A DNA stretch of 64,000 nt, taken from Voacanga thouarsii. Taxonomy: Eukaryota > Streptophyta > Magnoliopsida > Gentianales > Apocynaceae. The DNA lies in assembly GCA_026120185.1 (NCBI GenBank), contig JANUWF010001052.1, forward strand, positions 248,001 to 312,000. Reading direction: 5' to 3'. Numbering within the stretch: the stretch's first letter is position 1; each line of letters opens with the position of its first letter. Positions 1 through 12,500 of the stretch are shown one piece after another. Under the pieces are notes generated by a model, which saw nothing but the letters and a program-made list of their open reading frames with translations, made no database searches and was not told the origin of the DNA. The translations under genes were made by a program, and so were the position numbers.

Positions 1-918
1 GTAGTTTTCCCCAGTTACACATTTAATAATGATTTTTAAAGGGGCATTCTGAGATTTCTTGGGCAGACATCAAGAGTTCTACATAATGTACTATGTGGGA
101 CCATGAATTGTCTATTTTGAGAAGATATGGTTTGCTATGACAATTTCAAGCAGTGAAATTCCTAGCAGCATCCATTATGGCATAAAGGATAGAGATCATA
201 GGTTGTCTAGCATTAACAAGTCCCAGATTTATTTGCTTGTTCTTCTACAATAGCCACATTAAACAAATGGCCAGAAGAGTAAGGGGAATTGATAACTGAG
301 GAAACAAATTCTATATTATAAACCTCTCTGCAACCTAATGCTAGAATTACAATTTCCCTGACAGTAAAGGCAACTAACACCAATTATGCCTCCTTAAGAA
401 ACCAAGATGAAGAGTTAGTCCTTTGAAGATTTAAAACACATGTAGACACATGTGTTATGACACACAAGCCAAGTATCAGTTATGCCTGTCACTCCAATTA
501 ACAGATATCAAAAAATTACCTGTAAACATCTTATCCCACATCAATGTCTTTTAATGGGTAACTAACATCCATTACACATGCCATAACAAAGAAATCCTGC
601 AAATGATGTTTAAATCACAGAAGGCTTTTGAGAGCAGTAGTCATGAAGCCTTTCTTTGTTTCCCATTATGCAGTAATAGCCCCCAAATGTGGCATCTGAA
701 GCCTGCATTTTACCTATGAGCCCTGAAATGGTCCTGAGTATTCTGACAAACCAATTGATCTTGAAAACTTTCCAGTTCCTTGAAAACATAAAGACATTTC
801 CAAGTATTGATCCAGAAAATCATGCTGTCTAGCTACCAGAAACATATCATTTTCAGAGTTTTGTTGCATCCAGCAAGTAAATTCCTCTACCACCAATAAA
901 AAAAAATGGTAAATAAGT
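1..918. other. Flank downstream of the PPR gene, no gene recognised
   Basis: AT-rich sequence lying 3' of the minus-strand PPR gene. A 94-codon minus-strand reading frame (714-998) exists, but its start lies in a 42-bp tandem repeat and the product resembles nothing I know. I treat the stretch as 3' untranslated or intergenic DNA. Confidence 0.4.
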
Positions 919-1021
919 ATCTGCTCTTCAAAAATTATGTTTGTCCTCTTCCGCACTGCTATCTGCTCTTCAAAAATTATGTTTGTCCTCTTCCGCACTG
1001 CTATCTGCTCTTCAAAAATTA
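919..1021. repeat. Tandem repeat, 42-bp unit, about 2.5 copies
   Basis: Copies at 919-960 and 961-1002 are identical, followed by a 19-bp partial third copy (1003-1021). Identity between copies points to a recent duplication. It lies about 130 bp downstream of the PPR stop codon. Confidence 0.95.
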
Positions 1022-1154
1022 AATGATGCTTCTATATCAATTAGAATTTACAAAAAGGCACAATGTATCTTGGCATCTACCGAAGGTGTGTATATCCACA
1101 ATTTCTTAAACCATATAATTTCCAGAAACAAGGAACTAAATCACTGTGGCCAGA

Positions 1155-2552
1155 TCAATACTTTAGTAATTTAGCCTTCTGAATATTTGACTTGAGTTTC
1201 CCCGCATCCTTGATGAAGCCTGAAGAGCGAAGACCATAAATAACAGCCCTTTTATCAGACCATAGAAATTTCATTCCACCTCTAATGCAAGAAAGGAGTA
1301 GCTTAGCTGCTGTATGAAACTTCCCAACCCTGCAAAGCCCATGCACTAAGGAGGAATATGTAAAACCATCTTTTATCTTCATGGATTGAAACACTTGCAG
1401 TGCATAGTCAACCTGACCACGTTTACACAACCCATCAACAAAGCAATTGTGAGCAACCAAATTTGGATCAAAGCCCATCATACTCATGTACTTTAAATGT
1501 TGCCGGGCCACCTCAATATAAGATGCTTTGCACAACCCATCAATCAAAATGGCGTGGGTATACTGGTCACATTTCAACCCTCTATTTTCTATCTCATCTA
1601 ATAGATTGTATGCATCTACAAACCTACCCTCCTTACAATAGAAATTAATAAGGGTATTGTAACATACTAAGTCAAGCTCTATGCCACTTCTAAACACATA
1701 CACCATGCACTCATTAGCCTCTGTTGTCCTACCCGATTTGAGTAAAGCACCAATGACTGTGCAGTAAGAAAAGGCATCAAAAGTATATCCTTTTGCCTTC
1801 ATCTCTGAGAAAATCTCAAGTCCTTCTTCAAGATTCCCAGATTTGAAGCTGCATTTCATTGCGGTTGTATAAGTAATAGCATTTGGGCGGTACCCCAATT
1901 CTATCATTTCCTTAAGAAGCCGTTTGGCTGTCCTCCACCTTCTTGACTTGCACGACCCATCAATAAGAATGTTATAAGTTATAACCTCAGGTACAAATCC
2001 ATGACGTTGCAGATTTCTAAATAACATAATGGCATTATCTATGTATCCATTCTTGCAAAGCCCATTAATAATGGTGTTAAATGTGGTTGGAGAAGGAGAA
2101 ATATTCCTCAAAATGAGATCTTTAAAAACCCTGTAGGCCTCATCTGATTTTCCTAACTTGAAAAAGCAATGCATCAATGTATTATAACTCCAAATATCAG
2201 GATAAATGCCTGCTTGAAGCATTTCCTCAAAAAAATCAAGGGATCGTGATAACAACCTGTACCTGGTGGCTCCATGTATCAAAATATTGTATGTAACAAT
2301 ATCAGGATGTATCCCAGCTTCTTTCATTCTATCAAGAATTGAATAACCAGCATCAATTCCAAGAAAGCGACAATATCCATTAATGAGTGTATTGTAAGTA
2401 ACCACATCTGGCAGTACTCCTACTCGTATGGCGTCAATCAAAACTGCTTCTGCTGCATTCAACTTTTTAACTCTACAGAGTGAAGCAATACATATATTTA
2501 ATGACCATGTCGAAAAATAATCAAATTTATTTTTCAAGAATCTATTGACCAT
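1155..2552 (-). CDS. P-class pentatricopeptide repeat (PPR) protein
   Basis: An intact 465-codon single-exon frame made almost wholly of 35-residue PPR motifs. I count 12 to 13 from about residue 15 to the C-terminus, many starting with the VxYN-type signature and ending in PD or PN. There is no E, DYW or SMR domain, so this is P class. Such proteins bind RNA in mitochondria or chloroplasts, each motif reading about one base. The short basic N-terminus (MVNRFLKNK) could be part of a targeting signal, but this is not clear. From memory the layout and wording resemble Arabidopsis At5g46680, a PPR protein of similar length; I could not check this. The start is supported by that similarity and by a splice acceptor just upstream (ending at 2587), which implies an intron in the 5' leader. 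Motif 11 is about 31 residues, shorter than the rest. The gene looks functional. Confidence 0.9.
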   Translation of the reverse strand: MVNRFLKNKFDYFSTWSLNICIASLCRVKKLNAAEAVLIDAIRVGVLPDVVTYNTLINGYCRFLGIDAGYSILDRMKEAGIHPDIVTYNILIHGATRYRLLSRSLDFFEEMLQAGIYPDIWSYNTLMHCFFKLGKSDEAYRVFKDLILRNISPSPTTFNTIINGLCKNGYIDNAIMLFRNLQRHGFVPEVITYNILIDGSCKSRRWRTAKRLLKEMIELGYRPNAITYTTAMKCSFKSGNLEEGLEIFSEMKAKGYTFDAFSYCTVIGALLKSGRTTEANECMVYVFRSGIELDLVCYNTLINFYCKEGRFVDAYNLLDEIENRGLKCDQYTHAILIDGLCKASYIEVARQHLKYMSMMGFDPNLVAHNCFVDGLCKRGQVDYALQVFQSMKIKDGFTYSSLVHGLCRVGKFHTAAKLLLSCIRGGMKFLWSDKRAVIYGLRSSGFIKDAGKLKSNIQKAKLLKY

Positions 2553-3455
2553 TCTTTAGATCTACTCCATAATAAGACACCAAGACCTGCAAAAAAAAAT
2601 TTCACACACTTAGTTCAGACATGTTTCCATCTGAGTTATAAGTTTTAAAGTAATAGCAATAACGAAAGAAAGTTTCCGAATTGAGATTCTATGGATCATT
2701 TCATAGTAAGTGGAGTATCTAATAAGGAGATGAACAGATAGAACATTAAGAAAGGAGGTAAGTCAGATGCATATTTTCATTAACTAGGAAAGACATAGAT
2801 ATCAAGTTCAACAATGAGTCCATAAAAACTATAACTAAATGACATGAAGTAATAATTAAACCAAAAGGGCATGAACCAGTATGTACCCCTCACAACACTT
2901 TGTAGACTCATTATCAAACCTTTAATTTTACATACCATTTTCAAATTTTTTTAATAAGAAAAGTTACGTATCCATACGGAGATGCAAGCAACAGAAATTA
3001 AAAAATTACTCGAGAAAAAGGCGAAATCTTGCTTCAGTTGAAGTCATTGATATCAAAATGTAGACTTTTTGTGGAAACCCTTAGAGTTCTAGCAGGGATT
3101 CTATCTCACAAAAAATGCTTAACAGAAATCTAGAAGGAAAAAAGCAGCTAGAAATTCAGAAAACAAACTATGCTATCAAGAACGCAAGAGAAAGAAGTAC
3201 TAGCAGTTGAGAAGAGATTAAATACATATAAAACAAGATTCTTTTCAGCCAAGAATCGGTATTGCTCGAGGAAATAGTAGCAGAAGAGTTCAATCTATGC
3301 TTCTGTGAGGTTTTGAGCCTTTGCCGCCTGGGGATGACACAGCGAGAAGAAACTGGTCGCCAGGGTGTCTGTGTCTCTCGGTTTTTGTCAAGGTTTTTGA
3401 TCTGCCAACTTGTACTCGTGAGTTTCAAACACGTCTTTAACGTTGTAGAACCCAA
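2553..3455 (-). other. Probable 5' leader and intron of the PPR gene
   Basis: Reading the minus strand toward the gene, a long T-run followed by TGCAG ends at 2587, a good splice acceptor 35 bases before the start codon. A less AT-rich block at about 3240-3440 has the base composition of a leader exon. I could not fix the donor. The 95-codon frame inside (3168-3455) resembles no known protein and ends without joining the PPR frame. Confidence 0.45.
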
Positions 3456-4269
3456 AAAACTAAATCCACCTAAGTTTTTTTTTTTTTTAATTCCTATTAG
3501 GTACCCACCTTTTTGTCTGAATGTTCTTTTTAACCAGTAATAGTACCATATAAAAAATTAATCAATAACTATTTTTACTATTACTCCATAATTTTATGCA
3601 TGACAAAACATATTTTATTAAAATCTCTTTGCTCAAGACATAATTTGTAATCCAAAAGGATATAATTTAATTCTTAAATAATAATAATTTACTCTATATA
3701 TAATTGTAATATATTTAAAATTATAGTTCAATTTTAACAAAATACTATAACAATTTATTCAACATATAATCATAATAAATCCAAAAATTATAACTCGATT
3801 AAATTAAACTCTAACAATACCAAAAAAATAATTGATTCAATGTCTTAACGGTCACAATACAATCCCCACCCTCCTTCCTTCCCCTTTGTAATTGAATGGC
3901 CCCTCCTAGAAAACCAATACAACAGTAGAACTTAAACCTGGAGCCAAAATATTATAAATTTATTCTGTTTTCTTCAAGTTTATAATGGGTGTTTCTAATT
4001 TTTCTGCATTCTAAAATGATAGACCATCGGACCCTGATAGGGTAGGAAGTCCTTATAAGAGTTGAAACCCAAAACCATAACAGAAGTATATGCTTGTGGT
4101 TGTTCTTATGACAGTTGAAAAATGGGTTCAATTATTTGCCAAATTGGAAGTGAAGCTTGATGTTCAAACTGTCACTTATACTACACAAATAATGGATCAA
4201 TTCCACAACATCCTTCCACACAAATTGGTAATATTTATAAAACAGGAATGCCCAGCAACACAATATTCG
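3456..4269. other. Space between the two host genes
   Basis: This should hold the PPR promoter and the 3' end of the PHR1-like transcript. On the minus strand an AATAAA lies at 3964-3959, about 305 bases after the PHR1-like stop codon, and is a candidate poly(A) signal. The part at 3540-3840 is very AT-rich. Confidence 0.4.
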
Positions 4270-7200
4270 TCATGATGTTGAACTTTCATCTGCTTTTGCT
4301 CGTTTTGCTGGGCGGATGCTACCATCTTCGTCGTGGTCCTCGCAAGCTTTTCTTTCAGGTGGCTTCTCTTCCTTACTTGGATTCTCCTCCGGGGGTTTTG
4401 CCGAAGCACAGGCATCACTTGAACCAGATCCTTTCTCACTTTTGTCCTGCTCTGAAGATTCTGATTTCTCATTGACCATTGAAGCAGTTTTGGATGGTGA
4501 AAGAGTGGGTTCATCAGAATTTGGTGCCGGGGTCCCTGACCTCTCTTCTTCCATTTTCCTCTGCTTCTCAAACATCATTTGAAGGTATCTCCCCTGTTCT
4601 TCAATTCTCAACTGCAAGGTTCTTTGAATCTGATGAGCAAAGGCAAAAGCATTTCTTAGGAGTGTGAAAAATATGAAGGAAAATGCACCAGAGACATTTA
4701 TCATCCCAAAAGTCTGTTGTCTAATCCTAACAAAGAAACTTGTTCACATTATGCAGAGGTACAACGGGTCAAAATTGCAAATTTTGCCAGAGGAAAATTA
4801 CTCCTTTTCTTTTCCTAGACTTAATGCCGATTCAAAATTGCAATCTTCTGACCTCTGAAGATCAGCATTCCAAAATTATACTCCACAATCTATGTTCTTT
4901 TTTATTGCGAATTAAAGGAGCAAACACAAACTTCAAATTCTGTAGCTGGATTACTTTTCACTGAACACTACAGATGCTGAAACTTTAAGAAAACTTGATA
5001 GGAAACAGAAGTATGAACAATCATTTTTAGACCTTTAGAACAGAAAATTCTGACTTATTTAACCTCTTTTAAAATAAAAAGAAAAAAGGAAAGAAAGTTA
5101 GCTGGAAACTGACTATTATGCATCTCTTACCAACCTAAAAGAATAAAAGGCCACTCACTCCATGCAGAAATATGGAAAAGAAACAACAAATATAAATTAG
5201 GCAGGTAAAGAAGCATATGAGAATTACACTCAATAGACAAGAGTTCATTTGATATGCTAAACAGCACAAGTATAATATGCTTAATGACATAATTATAAAA
5301 TTCACCCAATATGACCATCCAAAATAGAGAAAATAAGGAAGGAACAAGTGAGAGACTGATGTTAAACAAATGAGCTGTCAATGAAGATAGAACAAAAAGG
5401 ATGTGACAATGAGAAGGCAAGAAAACAACAATTATTTTAGTATAGGAGTTTCATTAGTAAATGCATACCTCAAGTTGTTCATGGAGCTGTTTCTGAACTT
5501 CCATTTGCAATCTTAAAGCTTCAGTTATTCCCATAGTCCTGCCACCAGAATTTGAGAGGCAGAAAGTTGAGACTTGCACCCAATTACATAAGCCAATATT
5601 GATTTCCTTTTCCTTTCTAAGAAAGGAAAAAGGAGTGTCCTCAACTTTAGCTCAGTTGCAAAAACTAAGGAAATGTGACTACAGGTACTCTCATATCAGT
5701 GATTCAGATAATAATCAATTATATCATGGTAGTCAAAAGTGTACTTAAGCCGGCACTTCGTGCTTCTGAAGCACAATGCCAATATCCAGTATTTAGTTAC
5801 CTCTGTGGCATAACTTCGTGAAAAAGGCCTTTGTTTTTGTGTGTGAAGCACAGAAGCCCTGAAGCATGGATTATATTCCTCTTGTGAAAATTTAACTGGT
5901 AAATATTTACATTTTTAGCTTTGACTTATTTACTCATATTTAAATCTGAGCCATACACCTCCTGGGTGTAAGTTCATAAATTCAGCTTTGGGAAAAACAA
6001 TTTTGAAAATAAAAAGGATTGATTAGGGCTCAACCTCAACATTGATCCTCACCTCTCCATTATACTCTCTCCTTTGCTCTTACAGCAGCATCTCTCCAAC
6101 TTCTGAGGAGGAAGTTTAAGCTTTGGAAGATTCTAGCATCTAGAGTACTAGCTTATTTTATTTCTACAGCACTTTCTACAACTTCTCTTTCACTGCTTTC
6201 TTTTAATGTGTTATTTTGGATCCTATGGTGTTTTCACGTCTTTCTTAGTTCAAATCCAGTGTTTCAAAATGAATGACAAAGTTATTTTGAGGACATACTA
6301 TGGTAAGAAACATATTTAGTTGTGTTATTGCATTAAATTGTGAAAATATCATGTCTTGCACAAATTTCTGCTCCTCTTAAAAGGCCAGCACTTCACAACA
6401 AGCTGTGGAGGGCTCCAGCGCTTCACCTCACTTTGTGCACTTAACTATTATGAATCATATAGCCCTGGCAAAACTAAAAAGACCATGTTGTAACATAGAA
6501 ATTAACATGCACATTAATAACTTACGCATGGTGTTTATGAGAATACAATCGGACATAAGCTATAAATTAAGCTAACTCAAGTTGGAATTTACAATTCTAA
6601 CATTTTGCAGCAATTAGTTCCTTTTTCTCTTCAATATACAGAATTCAGATGGTTTGTGTAGTACAGAATTATCAAGCTAGAATAATCTAATAGCTGGAAA
6701 ACAGTACTGAGAAACTCATTTATTTAGGAATTCCACGAGAAGTGTGCAGAGACACCTGCCTGAAGTTTCTCTGAGGGCAAAATGAAGGGAAAAAAGATAA
6801 CACTTGCGTTAATCTTAATTTACTTTTTTTTTTTTACCAGTTTTATCTTGGCACTCAATTAGTAAACAACCCAAATAAGTCCTCTGGGCTCCTTTAGGCC
6901 CTCCCACCTCTCCAGTCCTGGATCAACTGGAAAGGGAAGGAATGCTAAAATAGCCCTCAAAAATTATAAAAATTCATTCTGTTTCCTTAAGCAATGGATT
7001 GGAGTTGTTTACTTCTTAACTCTATCATCCTTTCTTACACTTTCAAGTTGGACTAGACACGCTCGTTATTTATACTCACACTACATTCGTCAGAGATTTG
7101 TAGGAAAGCATAGTGAAGTGATTCTGGGGACCACAAAAAACAAAGGTAGGAATCCTTTCGGGGGACCAAAAAATGCCTAAAGAGCCTAATGAGATCAAAT

Positions 7201-8923
7201 TTAAAATATATAAAATTAATAGGGCTAACAAAATAATTCCTATCAGATGTTCTCACAGTTCCTAGGACATAAGCATAATTTTCAAAACCTAGGGGGATCA
7301 ACACTCAGATCCGTTGCAGGAACCATGTACATTACTGTTTCAGTAATAAAGAGGTAATGTAGCTTGTTTCTTCATCATAATTTCTGCTCTAATAGTAGTT
7401 CATACGACCCAATCACTGCTTTCAATCTTCTGCAGCAAGGGACGAACTACCCAGCAAAAGGTATTTAAAAGACCAAGGTAAAGTGTGCAAATGTGTCCTT
7501 TGACATAGAGGTTGCCCATCAGAAGATGGAGACAATACACTAAATCCACTGTGTCACTCACCAGCACAAAAAATGAACATACGTTTAAGGAACAGGCATA
7601 ACTCAACCACAGACATCATCAAGATAGTTTTAAATCATTAAATATAAACACTTAGCTACGGAAAAAACTTAATACTACTTGCATAGATATGCGCGTGGTG
7701 TGTGTGTGTGTGTATATGTTTGTGCGCATGCACGTGTTTGTGTGTGTATATACCAGCTCTATAAAGGCATGAAATTATTCATTTGATCTTTTTAGTTAAT
7801 AAACCAAGTCAACAGAAAGTCAGGTAAAACTATTTGAATACTAGCTGAGCATCTAAGAAAGAGAATAAGAAAAACTCACGTTTTTAAGTCCACAGAAGTC
7901 ATCTCTGCAACAGTACTCGACTTCTTTTCTGAAGTTCCTGAAATAAGAGAAAGGAAATCCAACACTTATTTTATTCCCACCTTGTATTCCTCAAAAACTA
8001 CAGCAAGAGTCAAACCAGTGAAAAGTGATTTTCTAAGCCAATCTTCTATTTTCCACACCTGATATAGATTCACAATATGCACATTTCAGTTGAAATGTAC
8101 AACAAATGCATGCAACTAAAGAAACTGCTAGGCCTAACAGTCTAGAATAACAGGAAGGCTAGAAAGGCATGATTAAAGAGATAATTGGACAAGGAAAGTT
8201 AGATCTAGTTCTGTGGTCTTCCTAATGCAACAAAGTGAAAACAAACTTCAGCGAATGTCTACCTTCTGAAGACTCTGGTTTGTATCTAGCAGTTCTGTAT
8301 TTCTGAAATATAACAAAGAGGACATATTAAAAGGAGAGAATTCACAGATAAACTAAAGGAAACAATGATCAACAAGGGCAACTAACCTGCAAATGGCTTT
8401 TGACATGATAGATGGTGAGGCCTTCTTTATTCATAAGCTTCAAGACACCCTTTGGAGTAGCTCCTGTTAATGCGAGGTCATAATAGTTTAAAAGCATAAC
8501 TCTCAAAGTGTTGTGAAAATAACGAAATGCAAGGAAGTCAAGCAAACAACACACTTTCACTGCCACCAAGCTTATTGACAGCTTCCACAAAGATTTCATG
8601 AAGCTCTGGTGTCCAACGCATGCGGGGCTTTGCCAAGGTTGCAGCAGATGAAGGACTAGATATAGGACAACTCTGTCCGGATGGAAGAGGATTCTGATTA
8701 TTGGTCTGGGCTTGACGCTGGGCTTCCCGCACAGGTAGTTCAGTTGACAATTGTAACAGCTGATATGTCATATACAGAAATAAATGAGTAAAAACCTTCT
8801 ACAGGAAACATGCAATGAAACAAATACAATTGAATTATCTAGCAAAACTTCCCATTAATAGTAGATGCAACACAATAAGATAACACTAGTTTTTCCTTTT
8901 TATATTTGAATTAGTGTTCCTGG

Positions 8924-8961
<38 letters not shown>

Positions 8962-9264
8962 CATTCCACATGGTCAGGATGAATTCTTCATTTTTCTCTC
9001 TCATTGATACCATATCTGTTCTCTCTAAATTGGACTGGTATAGCCTTGATCCGAAGGACACTTTATTTGCTTACTTTGTTTGCAGTGGCAAATTAAGGTT
9101 CAAAGTACATATATGTAGGAATATAACGTTCCTGTTTTTTGAGAATAGGAATACCTATTCCAGCATGACTAGAAACATCTTATCTCGCTTTGTCGACAAG
9201 TCCCCACTGGATGCTAGCCTTCATCAACAACACCTCTCCTTTTTCTCTCCCATTGATGCCATAC

Positions 9265-9320
<56 letters not shown>

Positions 9321-10727
9321 TCACACAGACACACAGAGAAAATAAATCCGCAGAAGCATGTGACACTACTCGAGGAAGCCTCCATTTCAATAGAACATTT
9401 ATAGGTTACCTCTTGTGCATGGTAAAACAGATTTACAATCCTTTGTATGATTATGAACAACAAATGCTATAGTAATTTCAAAGTATCTCTAAAATTAAAA
9501 CTAAAAATTAGTAATCATTCATTCTTAAATACTCATTCTCATAATCCTAAAGACATAGGATCCAGAATAAGACCTCAAAATGCACTAACATGTTGATTCT
9601 TCAGTTTTGGTTGGAAGCTGGAACGCCATACAGAAAACCTTCTGACTTGAAGCGAGTGCTTGGCCTCGAAGAAATAAATCTTAAGGTCATAGGTGGTGGA
9701 ATAGTGAAGAGAATGGATGTGGCAATAGGTACAGTCTGAACAGGGCAAAGGGAAAGCTTATATGATTGATGGTTATCTAAGCATGAAAATAGTGGGCGCA
9801 GGTTCTTTCAGTTAATTACATGTTCTTGTTTCACCTGTTTGGACTCTGCAACCTTACAAGAGAATAACACTGAGATTCAAATTTATTCTAGGAGAAATCT
9901 TATTCCGCAGGCGACAGGCATTCTATTCCAGATGATTTCAACATGGGCATAAGGCCTCTAAAAAATTACATAGAATAATGTTTTAGACATCAATTTGGAA
10001 ATTTGTATGATCAAGATTATTCTTTCAATCAATAAAACTAGACCTATTTGATAACATAATTTTGAAAGGAAGGATCCAGGCTAGAAAATCAAACCTTTGA
10101 ATCTGGATCAGGAACATTGACATCAATAAGAAGATCACTCCAGTTAGTGTCTATAGGATCATCAACAGATATTAACTGGTCCGCCCATTCAACCCAATCA
10201 GTCTTCTTCCCATGGTCTTCAGATGCCACCACACCTGAAAAGCTTTCTACTTGGCCATTCTGAACAGGAATATTCCCTGAAAAATCATGAAACTCTTGAA
10301 CAGCTTCTGTATCCCAGGAAATATTGTTGTTTCCAGAGTGGTAAGTGTTCGACTGTGTAGACTGAACTCCTGCAAAGGGACAAGCTTCTGAAGAGGATGA
10401 CTTAGAAAGAAATGGATAATTTTGTGATCGACCATGTTGAGGTGAAATTGTAGGGTACTTAGTTTCTTTGGGGAATCCAGAAGTGGAAGAAAAGTGATGC
10501 CCAACCGTCCCACTTCCAGAAGCCAATGGAGCAGAACGTGAGGAAAGTGAGCATGTGGTAAGTTCAGGCTCTGAGGTAACCTTAAGGGAATCTGGCAGTT
10601 TTGGGTACGTATCTGCCAAAGGAGAAGGCAAATTGCCTAAAGACGTAGATGTAGCTCCAAAGGCACCCATGTTACTCAATGGTGCTTCACTAGTTCTTTG
10701 AATAAATAATGAAGATCGGGCATCCAT
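4270..10727 (-). CDS. PHR1-like: PHR1-like MYB-CC transcription factor (seven coding exons)
   Basis: Splice model on the minus strand: 10727-10095, 8759-8555, 8463-8387, 8302-8263, 7937-7880, 5538-5469 and 4629-4270. All introns are GT-AG, phases agree, and the sum is 1443 bases (480 residues plus stop). Exon 1 ends in the conserved acidic block with EWADQLI and the DD..TNWSDLL pattern of PHR1. Exons 2-4 give the single MYB (GARP) repeat, with [26 protein letters not shown] split exactly at the intron, and [17 protein letters not shown]. Exons 6-7 give the MYB-CC coiled coil, with [16 protein letters not shown] followed by [19 protein letters not shown]. The tail is charged and low-complexity. 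The family binds P1BS sites (GNATATNC) and drives phosphate-starvation genes; SPX proteins bind the coiled coil when phosphate is plentiful. No damage is seen. Which PHR/PHL paralogue it is remains open. Confidence 0.95.
7697..7750. repeat. GT-rich microsatellite in a PHR1-like intron
   Basis: Runs of GT interrupted by TATATG and GCGCATG, within the 2.3-kb intron between coding exons 5 and 6. Confidence 0.85.
8926..8959. repeat. (AT)n microsatellite
   Basis: About 17 uninterrupted AT units in the first large coding intron of the PHR1-like gene. Confidence 0.95.
9269..9336. repeat. Compound (TC)n-(AC)n microsatellite
   Basis: About 16 TC units pass directly into about 10 AC units and then degenerate ACACAG. 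It lies in the first coding intron of the PHR1-like gene and is likely to vary in length. Confidence 0.95.
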
Positions 10728-10737
10728 TTTTGGCCAT
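10690..10737 (-). CDS. Short upstream ORF overlapping the PHR1-like start codon
   Basis: An ATG lies 10 bases upstream of the main start in another frame. It opens a 15-codon frame that ends in TAG inside the main coding region. Overlapping uORFs usually lower translation of the main frame. Whether this ATG is in the mature mRNA depends on the leader model, but no splice acceptor is evident between the two ATGs. Confidence 0.5.
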   Translation of the reverse strand: MAKNGCPIFIIYSKN

Positions 10738-12500
10738 CAAATGCAAATAATCAATAGGCTTCTGAGAGAGGGTTATTCCTAATATTTCGTTGCAAATTCA
10801 ATGGGAAAGAGAAGGTCCTTAGCCTCCTAAACCCAATTAATAGTATCTTTCAACTATTGCTCCACTCAATCTATCACTTGTAGCATCTGCTGAAGAAAAT
10901 AACAAACAAGTAACATGAGAAAATTTTGAAACAATCAAATCATCAAGAGATGAAAGATGATAGGCATTTTTTGTCTGAAAATATAGGAATCAGCCGAGAT
11001 TTAGAAGAAGAAAACGAAATTTAAGTTTGTGGCATGTAATGAAAGTTGGTCCATAGACAACGCATACTGTTCCTCAGTTTTCTGAATATTTCTTAAACCA
11101 ACTCTGAGATTCTCACTGGACAATAGCAAAAATTTACATGTAAATTACAATTAATAATAGCAGTGCCATTTGCTAAAATCTGCAAGTTTCTTCATTTCGC
11201 AGAATTCATCCTATCATATGTGCATATAATATTATTGAGATGACAGATAAGTATGTGTCTGCAAAGAAGATTAGCAGCTTTAACTTAATCCATCTTTCTT
11301 CTAAGTACGCATCTAAGCAAGCATAAGAACACACACCCAATAATAAGAAGAGATAGCTCAAGAAAACATGAGATTATAGAATATAAAAGGTAGTTGACTT
11401 GAGGTAGAACATGGAGAATGAATTAAGTCCAGATATCTATTTCATATTTGCACGTCAAGTCAGAGTAGGAAGATCCATCAAATGTCAATAATCAAAACAC
11501 ATTCACAGATTCATAAAGCAAATGAATAATCAATAAGAAAGCTCAAACATTTGGAACTTATGAGCATAAAGAGGCTGCTATAAATGTAGGACAAGGTTTA
11601 GAAACTACAATAGATCATTGGACATTATGCACGCAAAAGTAGAGAAATTTTTTCCTAAAGACCAGAAATAATGTACCAGTAGCAATTTCTTTATCCCAGT
11701 TGACACTGGATAAGGTGACAAATTTGAAAATATGGCAACTACTGTTGCATAAAGGGTGAGCATTTATCCCTTTGCTTAGGTGTTGCGTACAGGACAAGTA
11801 CCAATCCGTTTTTTCATTTGTAGATGAGTGACAAACACTATCAAAACACCAGCAACCCAACTCTATCCAAGAGAATGGACATAACATAGCAGCCATACCC
11901 CGAATGAAAACAACTTCATCTATTAAAAGAACGAAAAGATTATTAAAGACATCTAACAATTAGCATCGCTATGTTATTATCGATCATAACCCAACCCTAC
12001 CAAATGGGTTCCACTCCAATCATCATTCCCGTGAAATCTCATCCACAAAAAAAAAAAAAAACCCCATTTTCTGCTCCTCATGAAACACATAACTCAAAAA
12101 GCATGTTCTTTTCCACAAAACTAACAACAATCCAGTTCAATTTCAGCAAATTCTAACTTATTCCCAAACCAGCACCCCCCCCCCAAAAAAAAGGGAAAAA
12201 AGGAAACCCAAAACAAACAAGAAGAAATTAACAAGCTATCTCTCCGGAGCCAAACATCTGACAGAGAATAGATACGTATATTCAGTAAAGCAGGAGGATA
12301 TAGAGCAAACAAATGAGTCTGACAACAAGAAAAAAATGTGATAAAATTGAAAGAAGTGAACCTTAGGAAGCTCGAAAAGATGAATCTGATTGGAAAAATG
12401 GTATCTGCTGGCGGCTGAGAGAATTTTGTACAGTGAAAATCGGATGCGATGAGAGAACCAAAATGTTTAATTGGAAACAAAAATGCTGACTTTCCAATTT
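10738..12500 (-). other. 5' leader exons and leader intron of the PHR1-like gene (model)
   Basis: On the minus strand a pyrimidine-rich TTTTCTTCAG acceptor lies near 10893, followed by about 165 bases of leader. Upstream, a less AT-rich block (about 12365-12480) ends in CTAAG/GTTCAC, a possible donor near 12362. That gives a leader intron of about 1.5 kb. Transcript ends were not determined. The promoter should lie beyond about 12.5 kb. Confidence 0.4.

Noticed and set aside
3168..3455. 95-codon frame as an N-terminal exon of the PPR protein
   Set aside because: It ends in a stop before any donor, and the PPR frame already has a start where I would expect one.
8970..9404. 144-codon + strand reading frame
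   Set aside because: It lies in an intron of the PHR1-like gene and ends in a translated (TC)n-(AC)n microsatellite; no known motif.
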